Source: Oharaeibacter diazotrophicus
GTDB taxonomy: Bacteria > Pseudomonadota > Alphaproteobacteria > Rhizobiales > Pleomorphomonadaceae
Assembly: GCF_004362745.1 (NCBI RefSeq)
Contig: NZ_SNXY01000006.1
Location: 1,116,001-1,180,000 of the forward strand
Length of the DNA stretch: 64,000 bases
Direction of reading: 5' to 3'
Position numbers and translations under genes: made by a program. The stretch's first letter is position 1. Each line of letters opens with the position of its first letter. Below the pieces are notes generated by a model that did not search any database, had not been told where the DNA came from, and saw only the letters and a program-made list of their open reading frames with translations. This document shows positions 42,380-52,284 of the stretch, piece by piece.

Positions 42380-43194
42380 GACGCCTCCCGCGGATGGGCC
42401 CAGGCGAAGGCGCGCTTCGACAGGCGGGCGATCAGGAAGTCGGAGGCGACGGCGAGCAGCGTGATCCAGGCGACGTAGGGCAGGATCACGTCCATCGCGA
42501 GATAGCGGCGGACCAGGAAGATGCGGTAGCCGAGCCCGCTCTCCGAGGCAAGCGCCTCGGCGGTGATCAGGAACAGCCACGCCGGACCGAGCGCGAGCCG
42601 CACCGCCACCAGGAGCCGCGGCATCACCTGCGGCAGCACGAGGCGGACCACCATGGTCCAGGTGTTCGCGCCGAGCGTCTGCGCCTTCACGACCAGTTCG
42701 GCCGGGATCTCGGCGACGCGCTGGGCGACGTCGCGCGTCATCACCGGGGCGATGCCGATGGCGATCAGGGTGATCTTGGCGGCCTCGCCGAGGCCGAGCG
42801 CGATCAGGAGGATCGGCAGCACCGCGAGCGGCGGGATCACCGAGATCACCGCGACGAGCGGCGCCAGCGCCGCCCTGACGCGCGGCACGAAGCCGATGGC
42901 GATGCCGAGGACGAGCGCCACCGCCGTCGCGGTGCCGACGCCGGCGGCGAGCCGACCGAGGCTCGCCGCTGTGTCGGACCACAGGATGAGATCGCCGGTG
43001 CGCTTGTCCGGCACGGCGGCGAGGCCGTAGAGCGAGGCCGCCATCTGCGACGGCGACGGCAACAGCTTGTCGGCCGGGTTGGCGGCGAGGCGAGCCGCCG
43101 AGGCGATCGCGTAGGCGAGCCCCACCGCCAGGAACGGCAGGGCTGCGAGCGCGACGGCGGCGCCGCGCGAGGGTCGGGCGTTGACGAGGCGCAT
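42376..43194 (-). CDS. ABC transporter permease of the guanidine importer
   Basis: This 272-residue permease of the NitT/TauT type has about six membrane segments. The loop AEIPAELVVKAQTLGANTWTMVVRLVLPQVMPRL carries the EAA-like docking motif, and ITAEALASESGLGYRIFLVRRY is the conserved periplasmic-side block. The ATG at 43194 lies 23 bases after the binding-protein stop. It pairs with the ATPase that overlaps its 3' end. Confidence 0.9.
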   Translation of the reverse strand: MRLVNARPSRGAAVALAALPFLAVGLAYAIASAARLAANPADKLLPSPSQMAASLYGLAAVPDKRTGDLILWSDTAASLGRLAAGVGTATAVALVLGIAIGFVPRVRAALAPLVAVISVIPPLAVLPILLIALGLGEAAKITLIAIGIAPVMTRDVAQRVAEIPAELVVKAQTLGANTWTMVVRLVLPQVMPRLLVAVRLALGPAWLFLITAEALASESGLGYRIFLVRRYLAMDVILPYVAWITLLAVASDFLIARLSKRAFAWAHPREAS

Positions 43195-43217
43195 CGGCGG
43201 GGTCCCCCGCGCGCCGG

Positions 43218-44285
43218 TCAGAGCTTGCCGCCGGCGGCGAGGTCCATGTAGGCGGGGTCGAAGCGCAGCTTGACGTTGGCGGCGTCGCCGAGCGTCGAGC
43301 CGTCGGCGAAGGCCATGCCGACCGCGTCGACCGACGTGGTGTTGGTGCCGAGGATGCCGTGGTCGAACAGGAAGTTGCGGACGTGGTCCATGGTCTTCGG
43401 CAGGTCGGCGCCGCGGGTGAAGGCGGCGGCGTCGGCGGGCTTTGCGAACAGCATGGTGGTGGCGAGCTGCTCGTCGAAGCCGGCGAGGTCGGTGCCCGAA
43501 GCCTTCGCCATCTCCTCCTTGGCCGCCCTGCCCTCCGGGGTGTCGGAGGTCATCAGCGTCATCACCTCGTACCACGCACCGGCGAGCGCCTTGCCGAAGT
43601 CCGGGTTGTCCTTCAGCGTCTCGGTGTTGACGACCATCAGGTCGATGATCTCGCCGGGGATCTTCGAGCTGTCGAACACGGCGGTGGCGGCCGGATCCTT
43701 CAGGATCTCCGAGACCAGCGGCTTCCAGGTTACCGTGGCGGTGACGTCCGCGGTGCCCCATGCGGCGACCATGTCGGCGTCGGAGGTGTTGACGACGGTG
43801 ACGTCCTTCTCGGCCATGCCGGCGTCGTCGAGGGCGCGGGCGAGCAGGTAGTGCGACACCGAGAGTTCGACGAGGTTGACGCGCTGCCCGGCGATGTCCT
43901 TGAAGTCCTTCTTGTCCTTCAGGATCACCGCGTCGTTGCCGTTGGAAAAGTCGCCGACGATCAGCGCGGTCGTGTCGACGCCGCCGCCGGCGGGGATCGA
44001 GAGGGCGTCCATGTTGGTCATCGAGCAGCCGTCGAAGCCGCCGGCGGTATACTGGTTGATGCTCTCGACGTAGTCGTTGATCCGCGTGATCTCGACGTTG
44101 ATGCCGTATTTGTCGGCCCACTTCTTCATGATGCCGCTGTCGGAAAGATAGCCCCACGGCATCCAGCCGACGTAGATCGACCAGCAGACCTTGAAGTCCT
44201 TCTTTGGCGCGGCCTCTGCGGGACCGGCGGCGACGAAGGCGGCGATCGTGGAGGCGAGGACGGCACCGGCGAGCTTGCGGATCAT
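43218..44285 (-). CDS. Substrate-binding protein of the guanidine importer
   Basis: This 355-residue secreted protein has a signal peptide ending near GPAEAAPKK. The mature start FKVCWSIYVGWMPWGYLSDSGIMKKWADKYGINVEI is characteristic of binding proteins annotated as putative urea-type that sit beside guanidine or urea-carboxylase genes. Further blocks are NDYVESINQYTAGGFDGCSMTNMDALSIPAGGGVDTT and DLMVVNTETLKDNPDF. The ATG at 44285 has GAGGGAA upstream. A guanidine-I riboswitch sits 141 bases upstream, so guanidine is the most likely ligand. Confidence 0.88.
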   Translation of the reverse strand: MIRKLAGAVLASTIAAFVAAGPAEAAPKKDFKVCWSIYVGWMPWGYLSDSGIMKKWADKYGINVEITRINDYVESINQYTAGGFDGCSMTNMDALSIPAGGGVDTTALIVGDFSNGNDAVILKDKKDFKDIAGQRVNLVELSVSHYLLARALDDAGMAEKDVTVVNTSDADMVAAWGTADVTATVTWKPLVSEILKDPAATAVFDSSKIPGEIIDLMVVNTETLKDNPDFGKALAGAWYEVMTLMTSDTPEGRAAKEEMAKASGTDLAGFDEQLATTMLFAKPADAAAFTRGADLPKTMDHVRNFLFDHGILGTNTTSVDAVGMAFADGSTLGDAANVKLRFDPAYMDLAAGGKL

Positions 44286-44398
44286 CGATAGGTTCCCTCG
44301 TTCGGACCGGCGGTCGCCGGCGTTGTCGTCGAGGGTCTGCCGCAGCTGCGCCCGGGGAGGTCGACCGTCCGCTCCGGCGTCGCCGCCGGAACGGGGAT

Positions 44399-44420
44399 CG
44401 GGCTTGCAGCAGCAAACCCG
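44399..44420 (-). terminator. Expression-platform hairpin behind the guanidine riboswitch
   Basis: On the minus strand CGGGTTTGC pairs with GCAAGCCCG around a 4-base loop, immediately after the aptamer's 3' edge. It could act as a terminator or as part of the switch between aptamer and alternative pairing. No U-run follows, so control of translation or Rho action is also possible. Confidence 0.5.
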
Positions 44421-44425
44421 TGCAG

Positions 44426-44522
44426 TGACCTCCCGGGGTTTTGTCCCGCCGTGTCCCGGTCCGATCGCGAACCGGGAGCGTCTCTCGGACCAGCGCCGCC
44501 ACGGCGGCCGGAACCCTAGACG
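44426..44522 (-). ncRNA. Guanidine-I (ykkC) riboswitch
   Basis: The minus strand shows the conserved ykkC blocks in order: TCTAGGGTTCCG, a stem, TGGTCCGAGAGACG, a second stem, then ACACGGCGGGACAAAA and CCCGGGAGGTCA. This is a very good match to the guanidine-I class, which turns on export or breakdown genes when guanidine binds. It precedes the importer-gdmH transcript, which indicates guanidine assimilation here rather than simple efflux. Confidence 0.95.
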
Positions 44523-44700
44523 CTCTGCACGTCGACAAGGGAGCAAGCGCCGTGCCAAAGGCGCGCGGCTCGGGATTCCGTGCACCGGGTCCGGGAAACC
44601 GCGGACCCCGCCCGGTGCCATGGCTGGTTCTTGGGCATGGCGCCGCTTCGGGCGGCAGACGGTCGCCGCCCTCGGCGGCGACCGGTTTGCGGCAGCGGCG

Positions 44701-45795
44701 TCAGCGCAGGTCCTTGGCGGCCAGGATCGGCAGCACGGTGTCGCGGAAATACGGGAACTCCTCCGCGTAGTCGACGAAGGACAGCGTCGTTCCGGCGAAA
44801 CCGGCCTCGGCGAGCGAAACCAGCCCGTTCGCCACGTCCTCCGGGGTGCCGATCAGCGGGAAACCGCCGTGGCCGGCGGCCATGCGGTCGCGGATCAGCG
44901 CGAGCAGGTCGTGCGGGAAGGAATGGGCGTGGGCGAACTGCAGACGGACGAGGTTGTCGACCGCCGCCCAGTCGGCGTTGTCGCGGGCGGTGTACTGCAG
45001 ATAGGCCTCGGCCTCCTCCCGGGTGGGACGGCAAATGACGTGGCTGAAGGTCAGCACGTCGACCGAACGGCCGACCGACGCGGCCTGCGCCTTCAGCTCG
45101 CCGATCTCGGCGGTCGAGCGGGCAAGGTCGATCGCCGGGGTGAACAGGAAGTTGGCGTTGCGCGTGGCGAAGTCGCGGCCCTGCGGCGAGCCGGCGGCAT
45201 TGATGATCGGCACGTCGCCGAGCGGGCGCGGGTCGCCCTTGACGCCCTTGAGGGTGAAGTACTTGCCGTTCCAGTCGAAGTGCTCGGTCGAGGTCCACAA
45301 CTTGCGGATGACGTCGAACCATTCCTGGGCGTAGCCGTAACGGGTCTCGTGGTCGTCGGGCAGCGTCAGGCCGAGCGCCTCGTATTCCGGCTTGTTCCAA
45401 CCGGCGACGATGTTGAGGCCGGCGCGGCCCTTGCCGATCTGGTCGATGGTGGCGATCTGCTTGGCGACCACCACCGGGTTGTTGGCGGCGGTGTGGATGG
45501 TGGCGAACACAGCGAGCCGGCTGGTGTGCGCGAGCAGTCCGGCCGCCCAGGTCATGGTCTCGAGCACCGAACCGTGGAAGTCGGTCTCGCCGCCGTAGCC
45601 GATCCAGCGCGCGATCGGCAGCATGAAGTCGATGCCGGCGTCGTCGAGCAGGCGGGCGAGTTTCAGGTTGTTGTCGAAGGAGTTGACCCAGCGCTCGGGC
45701 ACCTTGGTGACGGTCATGCCGCCCGAGCAGTTGGTGGAGAAGGTGCCGAGCAGGAAGCGGCCCTTCGCGAACATGGGATTGGTCGTGGTCTCCAT
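44701..45795 (-). CDS. LLM-class flavin-dependent monooxygenase (RutA-like)
   Basis: This 364-residue TIM-barrel luciferase-like enzyme has the blocks FLLGTFSTNCSGGMTVTK, ARWIGYGGETDFHGSVLETMTWAAGLLAHTSRL, TIHTAANNPVVVAKQIATIDQI and GRAGLNIVAGWNKPEYEALG, as in RutA, DmoA and alkanesulfonate-type monooxygenases. It uses FMNH2 from a separate reductase, not seen here. RutA cleaves the uracil ring, so a nitrogen heterocycle is one possible substrate, but methyl-sulfur or sulfonate compounds are also used by this family. It is divergent from a winged-helix regulator, with AT-rich repeats between. It lies 178 bases upstream of the guanidine riboswitch but is a separate transcript or leader gene. 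Confidence 0.85.
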   Translation of the reverse strand: METTTNPMFAKGRFLLGTFSTNCSGGMTVTKVPERWVNSFDNNLKLARLLDDAGIDFMLPIARWIGYGGETDFHGSVLETMTWAAGLLAHTSRLAVFATIHTAANNPVVVAKQIATIDQIGKGRAGLNIVAGWNKPEYEALGLTLPDDHETRYGYAQEWFDVIRKLWTSTEHFDWNGKYFTLKGVKGDPRPLGDVPIINAAGSPQGRDFATRNANFLFTPAIDLARSTAEIGELKAQAASVGRSVDVLTFSHVICRPTREEAEAYLQYTARDNADWAAVDNLVRLQFAHAHSFPHDLLALIRDRMAAGHGGFPLIGTPEDVANGLVSLAEAGFAGTTLSFVDYAEEFPYFRDTVLPILAAKDLR

Positions 45796-45829
45796 CGTGG
45801 TCCCCCTCTGGTTTTGGATTTATTTTATG

Positions 45830-45849
45830 TTTGAAATTCTATTTGAAAT
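45830..45849. promoter_or_regulatory. Direct repeat in the LLM enzyme/regulator gap
   Basis: TTTGAAAT occurs at 45830-45837 and again at 45842-45849, 12 bases apart (about one helical turn), in an AT-rich patch. It lies between the divergent LLM monooxygenase and winged-helix genes and is a likely regulator or promoter site. Confidence 0.5.
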
Positions 45850-45911
45850 CGCGGTTGGGTGCAAGCGGCGGCGCAGCTAGAGTCTCCGTTCGCGCGGCAG
45901 GGAGCGGATGG

Positions 45912-46481
45912 ATGGCGAGACGGACGAGCGGGACGGACGGACGGGAGACGCTGGATCGGCGCTGGCACCTCGCGGCGACACCGGCCGAGGTCGATTTCAC
46001 CGAACTCGAGTTCGCGGTGATGCGCACCTTCGAGTCCTTCGGGCGCTGGCAGTCGGAATGCCTCGCCGGCTGCATCGACCTCGCCGCCAGCGGGCCGGAG
46101 AACGCGCTGCTGCACGTCATCCGCATGAACGACCGGCCGAAGAGCGTGAAGGAACTGGCGCGGCTCTTGAACCGCGACGACATCCCAAACATCCAGTACA
46201 GCCTGCGCAAGCTGATCGGCGCCGGCCTGGTCGAGCGCAGCGGCGCGGCGCGCTCGGGCGTCACCTATTCCGTGACCGCCGAGGGCCGGGCCGTCACCGA
46301 GAAATACGCCGCGATCCGCCGGGCGCTGCTGCTCGCCGCGATCGAGGCGGTGCCGGGCTTCGGCGAACGCCTCGCCGGCGCGACGCAGGCGCTGAACCTG
46401 CTCGCCGGCATCTACGAGGAAGTCTCGCGCGTCGCCGCCACCCACCGCCGCCCGACGAAGACGGCCGACGACGCCCCCTGA
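45912..46481 (+). CDS. MarR-type winged-helix regulator
   Basis: This 189-residue protein contains a MarR-like core: DFTELEFAVMRTFESFGRWQSECLAG, then VIRMNDRPKSVKELARLLNRDDIPNIQYSLRKLIGAGLVER with the recognition helix, and a beta-wing GVTYSVTAEGR. The ATG at 45912 has GGGAG at a proper distance; an earlier in-frame ATG at 45831 would place the start inside the AT-rich promoter patch. It is divergent from the LLM monooxygenase and probably controls it. The effector is unknown. A structured repeat begins one base after its stop. Confidence 0.82.
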   Translation: MARRTSGTDGRETLDRRWHLAATPAEVDFTELEFAVMRTFESFGRWQSECLAGCIDLAASGPENALLHVIRMNDRPKSVKELARLLNRDDIPNIQYSLRKLIGAGLVERSGAARSGVTYSVTAEGRAVTEKYAAIRRALLLAAIEAVPGFGERLAGATQALNLLAGIYEEVSRVAATHRRPTKTADDAP

Positions 46482-46606
46482 TACCGAGCTCGCAAAGTTC
46501 CGACCTGTGGTCGGAACGTTGCGGGCGAGAAGCGCCCGACCGGGCGCCGGCCGAAAGGCCGAGACCTCGCAAAGTCCCGACGAATCGGGACTTTGCGAGA
46601 CAGGTA
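46482..46606. repeat. Structured intergenic repeat, copy B
   Basis: The left domain is a hairpin with GTTCCGACC pairing with GGTCGGAAC (about 46497-46517). The shared core GCGAGAAGCGCCCGACCGG and GGCGCCGGCCG follows, then the end hairpin with a 15-base perfect stem (46566-46580 with 46585-46599) and a CGAA loop. The stem bases differ from the other copies, but pairing is kept. It fills the gap between two convergent genes and could terminate both. Confidence 0.8.
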
Positions 46607-46697
46607 TGAAACGGAAAGACGCCGCGCGGCGGGCCGCACGGCGTCTCGTGGTGTCGTCGCCGGGACGACGCGCCGTCCCGGCGGAGCACGCGTCCGA

Positions 46698-47699
46698 TCA
46701 GAGCGCGGCCTTGATCTTCTCGGCCGCCTCGGGGCTGACCCACTTGGTCCAGAGGTCGGCGTTCTCGGCCAGGAAGTGCTTGGCGCCGGTCTCGCCGTCG
46801 GCCTGGTTGTCGGTCATCCAGGCCATCAGCTTGTTGACGGTGTCGTTGCTCCAGGCGCGCTTGGCGAGATAGTCCGAGACCTCCTTGGGGGCGCGGTCGG
46901 CGAAGGGTTTGGCGACCAGCGTGGCGACGCGGTCCTTCGGCCAGTCGTTCGGCTTCGGATCCGGGCAGTCGGCGACGGTGTTGCAGCGCTTCCACTCGGC
47001 GGCGTCGCCGGGGACGCCGAAGTCGACCTTGACCATCTCGTACTTGCCGAGCAGCGCCGTCGGCGCCCAGTAGTAGCCGATCCAGCCCTGCTTGTTCTCG
47101 TAGGCCTTGGCAATCGAGCCGTCGAGGCCGGCGGCCGAGCCGGTGTCGACCAGCGTGAAGCCGGCCGCCTCGGCGCCGAAGGCCTTGTAGAGCTGCGCCG
47201 TCACCACGGTGCCGCCCCAGCCCTGCGGGCCGTTGAAGACGGCGCCCTTCGACCCGTCCTCGGGGTCGGGGAACAGCTCAGGGTGCTTCAGCACGTCGGC
47301 GACCGTCTTGATGTCCGGATGGGCGTCGACGACGTACTTCGGGATCCACCAGCCCTGGACGCCGCCGTCCGGCAGCGCGTCGCCGGCGATCACCAGCTTG
47401 CCCTCTTCGACGCCGCGGTTCACCACCTCCGGCAGGAGGTCGACCCAACCCTCGGGGGCGATGTCGGGAACGCCCTTTTCGACCATCGAGGTGATGGTCG
47501 GCACGGTGTCGCCGACGGTGATCTCGACCTCGCAGCCGTAGCCCTTCTCGAGGATCAGCTTGTCGAGGGCCGACAGCACCTCGGCGCTCTGCCAGTTCAT
47601 GCTGGCGACGGTGACGGAGCCGCATTCGGCCGCGCCGGCGCCCGTGGCCAGGACGGCGCCGGCGAAGGCGAGGCATGTGGAGGCGAGGAGCTTCTTCAT
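46698..47699 (-). CDS. Glycine-betaine/choline-type substrate-binding protein (OpuAC family)
   Basis: This 333-residue secreted protein has a signal peptide ending near GAGAAEC. The OpuAC/ProX features include VTVASMNWQSAEVLSALDKLILEKGYGCEVEI, ITSMVEKGVPDIAPEGWVDLLPEVV, VQGWWIPKYVVDAHPDIKTVADV, and several tryptophans (WWIP, GYYWAP, GWGG) suited to a quaternary-amine cage. No permease or ATPase gene is next to it, so it may serve a transporter encoded elsewhere. A DgcA-like demethylase and a TetR gene lie nearby, fitting betaine-type catabolism. The ligand is inference. Confidence 0.85.
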   Translation of the reverse strand: MKKLLASTCLAFAGAVLATGAGAAECGSVTVASMNWQSAEVLSALDKLILEKGYGCEVEITVGDTVPTITSMVEKGVPDIAPEGWVDLLPEVVNRGVEEGKLVIAGDALPDGGVQGWWIPKYVVDAHPDIKTVADVLKHPELFPDPEDGSKGAVFNGPQGWGGTVVTAQLYKAFGAEAAGFTLVDTGSAAGLDGSIAKAYENKQGWIGYYWAPTALLGKYEMVKVDFGVPGDAAEWKRCNTVADCPDPKPNDWPKDRVATLVAKPFADRAPKEVSDYLAKRAWSNDTVNKLMAWMTDNQADGETGAKHFLAENADLWTKWVSPEAAEKIKAAL

Positions 47700-47935
47700 C
47701 TGCGGTTCCCCTGTCGTTCGAGGCGTCCGGTCCGGCCCGGTCCGGCGGCGACGCCCTTGTCCGCCGATCCCTTCCGCCTGCCGCTCCGCCGCCGCACGGG
47801 CGGCACGAACGGCGAGCCCCCTTCCTCCGGGGCCGCGAAAGGGCCAATTCGACGAGCCTGACGGACGCGTGCCGGCACCGCACCGGACGTATGCGACATC
47901 GGAGCCGACGGGACCGACATCTCACCCCGCCGCGC

Positions 47936-48556
47936 TCACGCCTCCGGCACGAAGCCGTGGCGGGCGTGGAAGCGCGCGAGTTCGCGCGGCTCGGCCCGGG
48001 TGCCGGTGAAGATCTCGACGTAGTCGGGGAAGCGCCGCATCCGGAGCGCGAGATCCTCGCGCGTGTTCATCGAGATGTAGCCGATCTGGACGAGGTAGAT
48101 CGTGCGCGCCCGCACGTCGGCGAGGTCGGGCGGACAGCCGAATCGCTCGAACATCTCCGTCAGCGCCGCGAGCCGGGCGGCATCGGCGGCCTCGACCGCG
48201 CGCGCCACCGCGTCGGACTGCAGCGCCCAGGCGCGCACGGCGTATTCGAACTGCGAATCGAACAGCGTCCGGTCGAGCCAGCAGTCGGAGACGTTGAGTA
48301 CCGCCTCGGCGATGCTCTCGGCATAGGCCGCGGCCTGTCCCAGGATGGCGCCGGTGTTCTTGGCGCGCCAGCGTTCCAGAAGCGCGTCCAGGAGTTGCTC
48401 GCGATCCTTGAAGAACCAGTAGAAGCTCGTCCGCGACAGCTTCATCCGCTTTCCGAGCGGCTGGATCCTGACGGCCTCGACGCCGCCCTCGATCAGCGCC
48501 TCGTAGGCGGCGTCGAGCCAGACCTCGGCGGATCCGCGCCAACCGCTGTCGTTCAC
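47936..48556 (-). CDS. TetR-family regulator
   Basis: This 206-residue regulator has an N-terminal helix-turn-helix region, AEVWLDAAYEALIEGGVEAVRIQPLGKRMKLSRTSFYWFFKDREQLLDALLERW (about 9-60), and an all-helical ligand domain. The preferred start is the GTG at 48556, preceded by AGGAG; an upstream ATG exists but would add an unlikely 39-residue tail. The gene is divergent from the DgcA-like demethylase, and an almost perfect palindrome lies in the gap. It should control that gene and itself. The gap to the binding-protein gene (47700-47935) holds nothing I can name. Confidence 0.88.
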   Translation of the reverse strand: MNDSGWRGSAEVWLDAAYEALIEGGVEAVRIQPLGKRMKLSRTSFYWFFKDREQLLDALLERWRAKNTGAILGQAAAYAESIAEAVLNVSDCWLDRTLFDSQFEYAVRAWALQSDAVARAVEAADAARLAALTEMFERFGCPPDLADVRARTIYLVQIGYISMNTREDLALRMRRFPDYVEIFTGTRAEPRELARFHARHGFVPEA

Positions 48557-48620
48557 CGGCCTTCTCCTCGTCTCCACCGGTCTTAGCAACGCCCGCGGGG
48601 AGCGACAAGGACGATCGTCG

Positions 48621-48645
48621 CCGGTGAACGGTGTCCGTGCACCGG
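48621..48645. promoter_or_regulatory. TetR operator candidate
   Basis: CCGGTGAACGG (48621-48631) and CCGTGCACCGG (48635-48645) are complementary at 10 of 11 positions around a TGT centre. The site lies between the divergent tetR and demethylase genes. A TTGACG hexamer at 48657-48662, pointing toward the demethylase, may be its -35 element, so a bound regulator would sit right beside the promoter. Confidence 0.6.
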
Positions 48646-48721
48646 CGGACCCTATCTTGACGGTAGTGTACATTTCGGCCTAACCCTGAAGCGTTCCCCT
48701 CGCCAGCACGCGGGCGCCGCC

Positions 48722-50758
48722 ATGTCGAACGATCCCCTTCTCCAGCCTTTCCGCCTGAAGCACCTGACCTTGCGCAACCGGATCATGCTGACCTCGCACG
48801 AGCCGGCCTACACCGAGGACGGGCTGCCGAAGGAGCGCTACCGCGCCTATCACGCCGAGCGCGCCAAGGGCGGCGTGGCGCTGACGATGACCGCCGGCTC
48901 GGCTTCGGTCTCGCGCGACAGCCCGCCGGCCTTCGGCAACGTGCTGCTCTACAAGGACGAGGTGGTGCGCTGGCTCGCCGAGCTCGCCGACGAGTGCCAC
49001 GGCCACGGCGCGGCGGTGATGATCCAGATCACCCACCTCGGCCGCCGCACCCGCTGGGACAAGGGCGACTGGCTGCCGACCGTGGCGCCGACACACGCGG
49101 CCGAGCCCGCGCACCGGGCCTTCCCCAAACTGATCGAGGACTGGGACATCGCCCGCATCGTCGAGGACTACGCCGACGCCGCCGAGCGCGTGAAGGCGGC
49201 CGGCCTCGACGGCCTCGAGATCATCGCCTACGGCCATCTCGCCGACCAGTTCGTCTCCCCGCTCACCAACCTGCTCGACGGCCCCTACGGCGGCCTGCTC
49301 GAGAACCGGATGCGGTTCCTGCGCGAGGTCTTGACCGCGATCCGCGGCCGGACGGGCGACGACTTCGCCGTCGGCGTCCGCTTCGCCGCCGACGAGCGGC
49401 TCGAGGGCGGCACCACCCGCGACGACGGCATCGAGGTCTGCCGCCGCCTGAAGGCCGACGGTCTCGTCGACTTCGTCAATGTGATCCGCGGCCACCTCCA
49501 CACCGACGCCGGCCTCACCGACGTCATCCCGATCCAGGGCATGCCGAGCGCACCGCATCTCGACTTCGCCGGCGAGGTCCGTGCCGCCGCCGACGTCGCC
49601 ACCTTCCACGCCGCCCGCGTGCCCGACGTCGCCACCGCCCGCCACGCCATCGCGGCCGGCAAGGTCGACATGATCGGCATGACGCGCGCCCATCTCGCCG
49701 ATCCGCATCTCGTGGCCAAGATCGTGGCGCGCAAGGAGGAGACCATCCGCCCCTGCGTCGGCGCCAACTACTGCCTCGACCGCATCTACGGGGCCGGCGC
49801 CGCCTACTGCATGCACAACGCCGCCACCGGGCGCGAGCTCACTATGCCCCACGTCGTCCCGAAGGCGGAGACGCGGCGCAAGGTCGTGGTGGTCGGCGCC
49901 GGCCCGGCCGGCCTCGAGGCGGCCCGGATCGCCGGCGAGCGCGGCCACGACGTCGTCGTGCTCGAACTCGCCAACAAGCCCGGCGGCCAGATCCGCCTGA
50001 CCGCCCGCAACCCGCGGCGCCAGGAGATGATCTCGATTGTCGAGTGGCGGATGGCCGAGTGCGAGCGCCTCGGCGTCCGCTTCCGCTTCGACACCTGGGC
50101 CGACCGCGACACCGTGCTCGCCGAAAGCCCGGACGTCGTGATCGTGGCGACCGGCGGCATGCCGCACACCGAGGTGCTGAAGGCCGGCAACGAACTCGTC
50201 GTGTCGTCGTGGGACCTGATCTCCGGCGACGTCAAGCCCGGCGCCGACGTGCTCGTCTTCGACGACGCCGGCGACAACGCCGGCCTCCAGGCGGCCGAGG
50301 TGGTGGCCAACGCCGGCGGCCGGGTCGAGATCATGACGCCGGACCGCAACTTCGCGCCCGAGGTCATGGGCATGAACCTCGTGCCCTACATGCGTGCGCT
50401 CCAGAAGCGCGACGCCACCTTCACCGTCACCTACCGGCTGGAGTCGGTCGCGCGCGACGGCAACCGCCTGAAGGCGCTCGTCGGCAGCGACTACGGCGGG
50501 GTCCGCAAGGAGAAGCTCTACGACCAGGTCGTGGTCAACGCCGGCACCCGGCCGCTCGACGAGCTCTATTTCGACCTCAAGCCGCTGTCGAAGAACCGCG
50601 GCGAAGTCGACTACGACGCCCTGATCGAGGGCCGCCCGCAGACCGTAGCCACCAATCCCGACGGCGCCTTCCAGCTGTTCCGGATCGGCGACGCCGTCGC
50701 CGCCCGCAACACCCACGCCGCGGTCTACGACGCGCTCCGGCTCGTCAAGGATCTCTGA
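48722..50758 (+). CDS. DgcA-like N-demethylating flavoprotein (trimethylamine-dehydrogenase/OYE family)
   Basis: This 678-residue enzyme has an N-terminal old-yellow-enzyme TIM barrel with FMN (PFRLKHLTLRNRIMLTSHEPAYTEDG, QITHLGRRTRWDKGDW, AAERVKAAGLDGLEIIAYGHLADQF). A C-terminal FAD/NAD domain follows, with VVVVGAGPAGLEAARIAGERGHDVVVLE. Length and layout match dimethylglycine or N-methylproline demethylases. The iron-sulfur site is altered: only Cys345, Cys351 and Cys363 are present in RPCVGANYCLDRIYGAGAAYC, where relatives have four ligands. It probably removes an N-methyl group as formaldehyde from dimethylglycine, stachydrine-derived N-methylproline or a similar betaine product. The betaine-type binding protein nearby supports this. 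Confidence 0.85.
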   Translation: MSNDPLLQPFRLKHLTLRNRIMLTSHEPAYTEDGLPKERYRAYHAERAKGGVALTMTAGSASVSRDSPPAFGNVLLYKDEVVRWLAELADECHGHGAAVMIQITHLGRRTRWDKGDWLPTVAPTHAAEPAHRAFPKLIEDWDIARIVEDYADAAERVKAAGLDGLEIIAYGHLADQFVSPLTNLLDGPYGGLLENRMRFLREVLTAIRGRTGDDFAVGVRFAADERLEGGTTRDDGIEVCRRLKADGLVDFVNVIRGHLHTDAGLTDVIPIQGMPSAPHLDFAGEVRAAADVATFHAARVPDVATARHAIAAGKVDMIGMTRAHLADPHLVAKIVARKEETIRPCVGANYCLDRIYGAGAAYCMHNAATGRELTMPHVVPKAETRRKVVVVGAGPAGLEAARIAGERGHDVVVLELANKPGGQIRLTARNPRRQEMISIVEWRMAECERLGVRFRFDTWADRDTVLAESPDVVIVATGGMPHTEVLKAGNELVVSSWDLISGDVKPGADVLVFDDAGDNAGLQAAEVVANAGGRVEIMTPDRNFAPEVMGMNLVPYMRALQKRDATFTVTYRLESVARDGNRLKALVGSDYGGVRKEKLYDQVVVNAGTRPLDELYFDLKPLSKNRGEVDYDALIEGRPQTVATNPDGAFQLFRIGDAVAARNTHAAVYDALRLVKDL

Positions 50759-50767
50759 GGGACGGCG

Positions 50768-52264
<1,497 letters not shown>

Positions 52265-52284
52265 GGGTTCCTCCTCGGGGCCGT

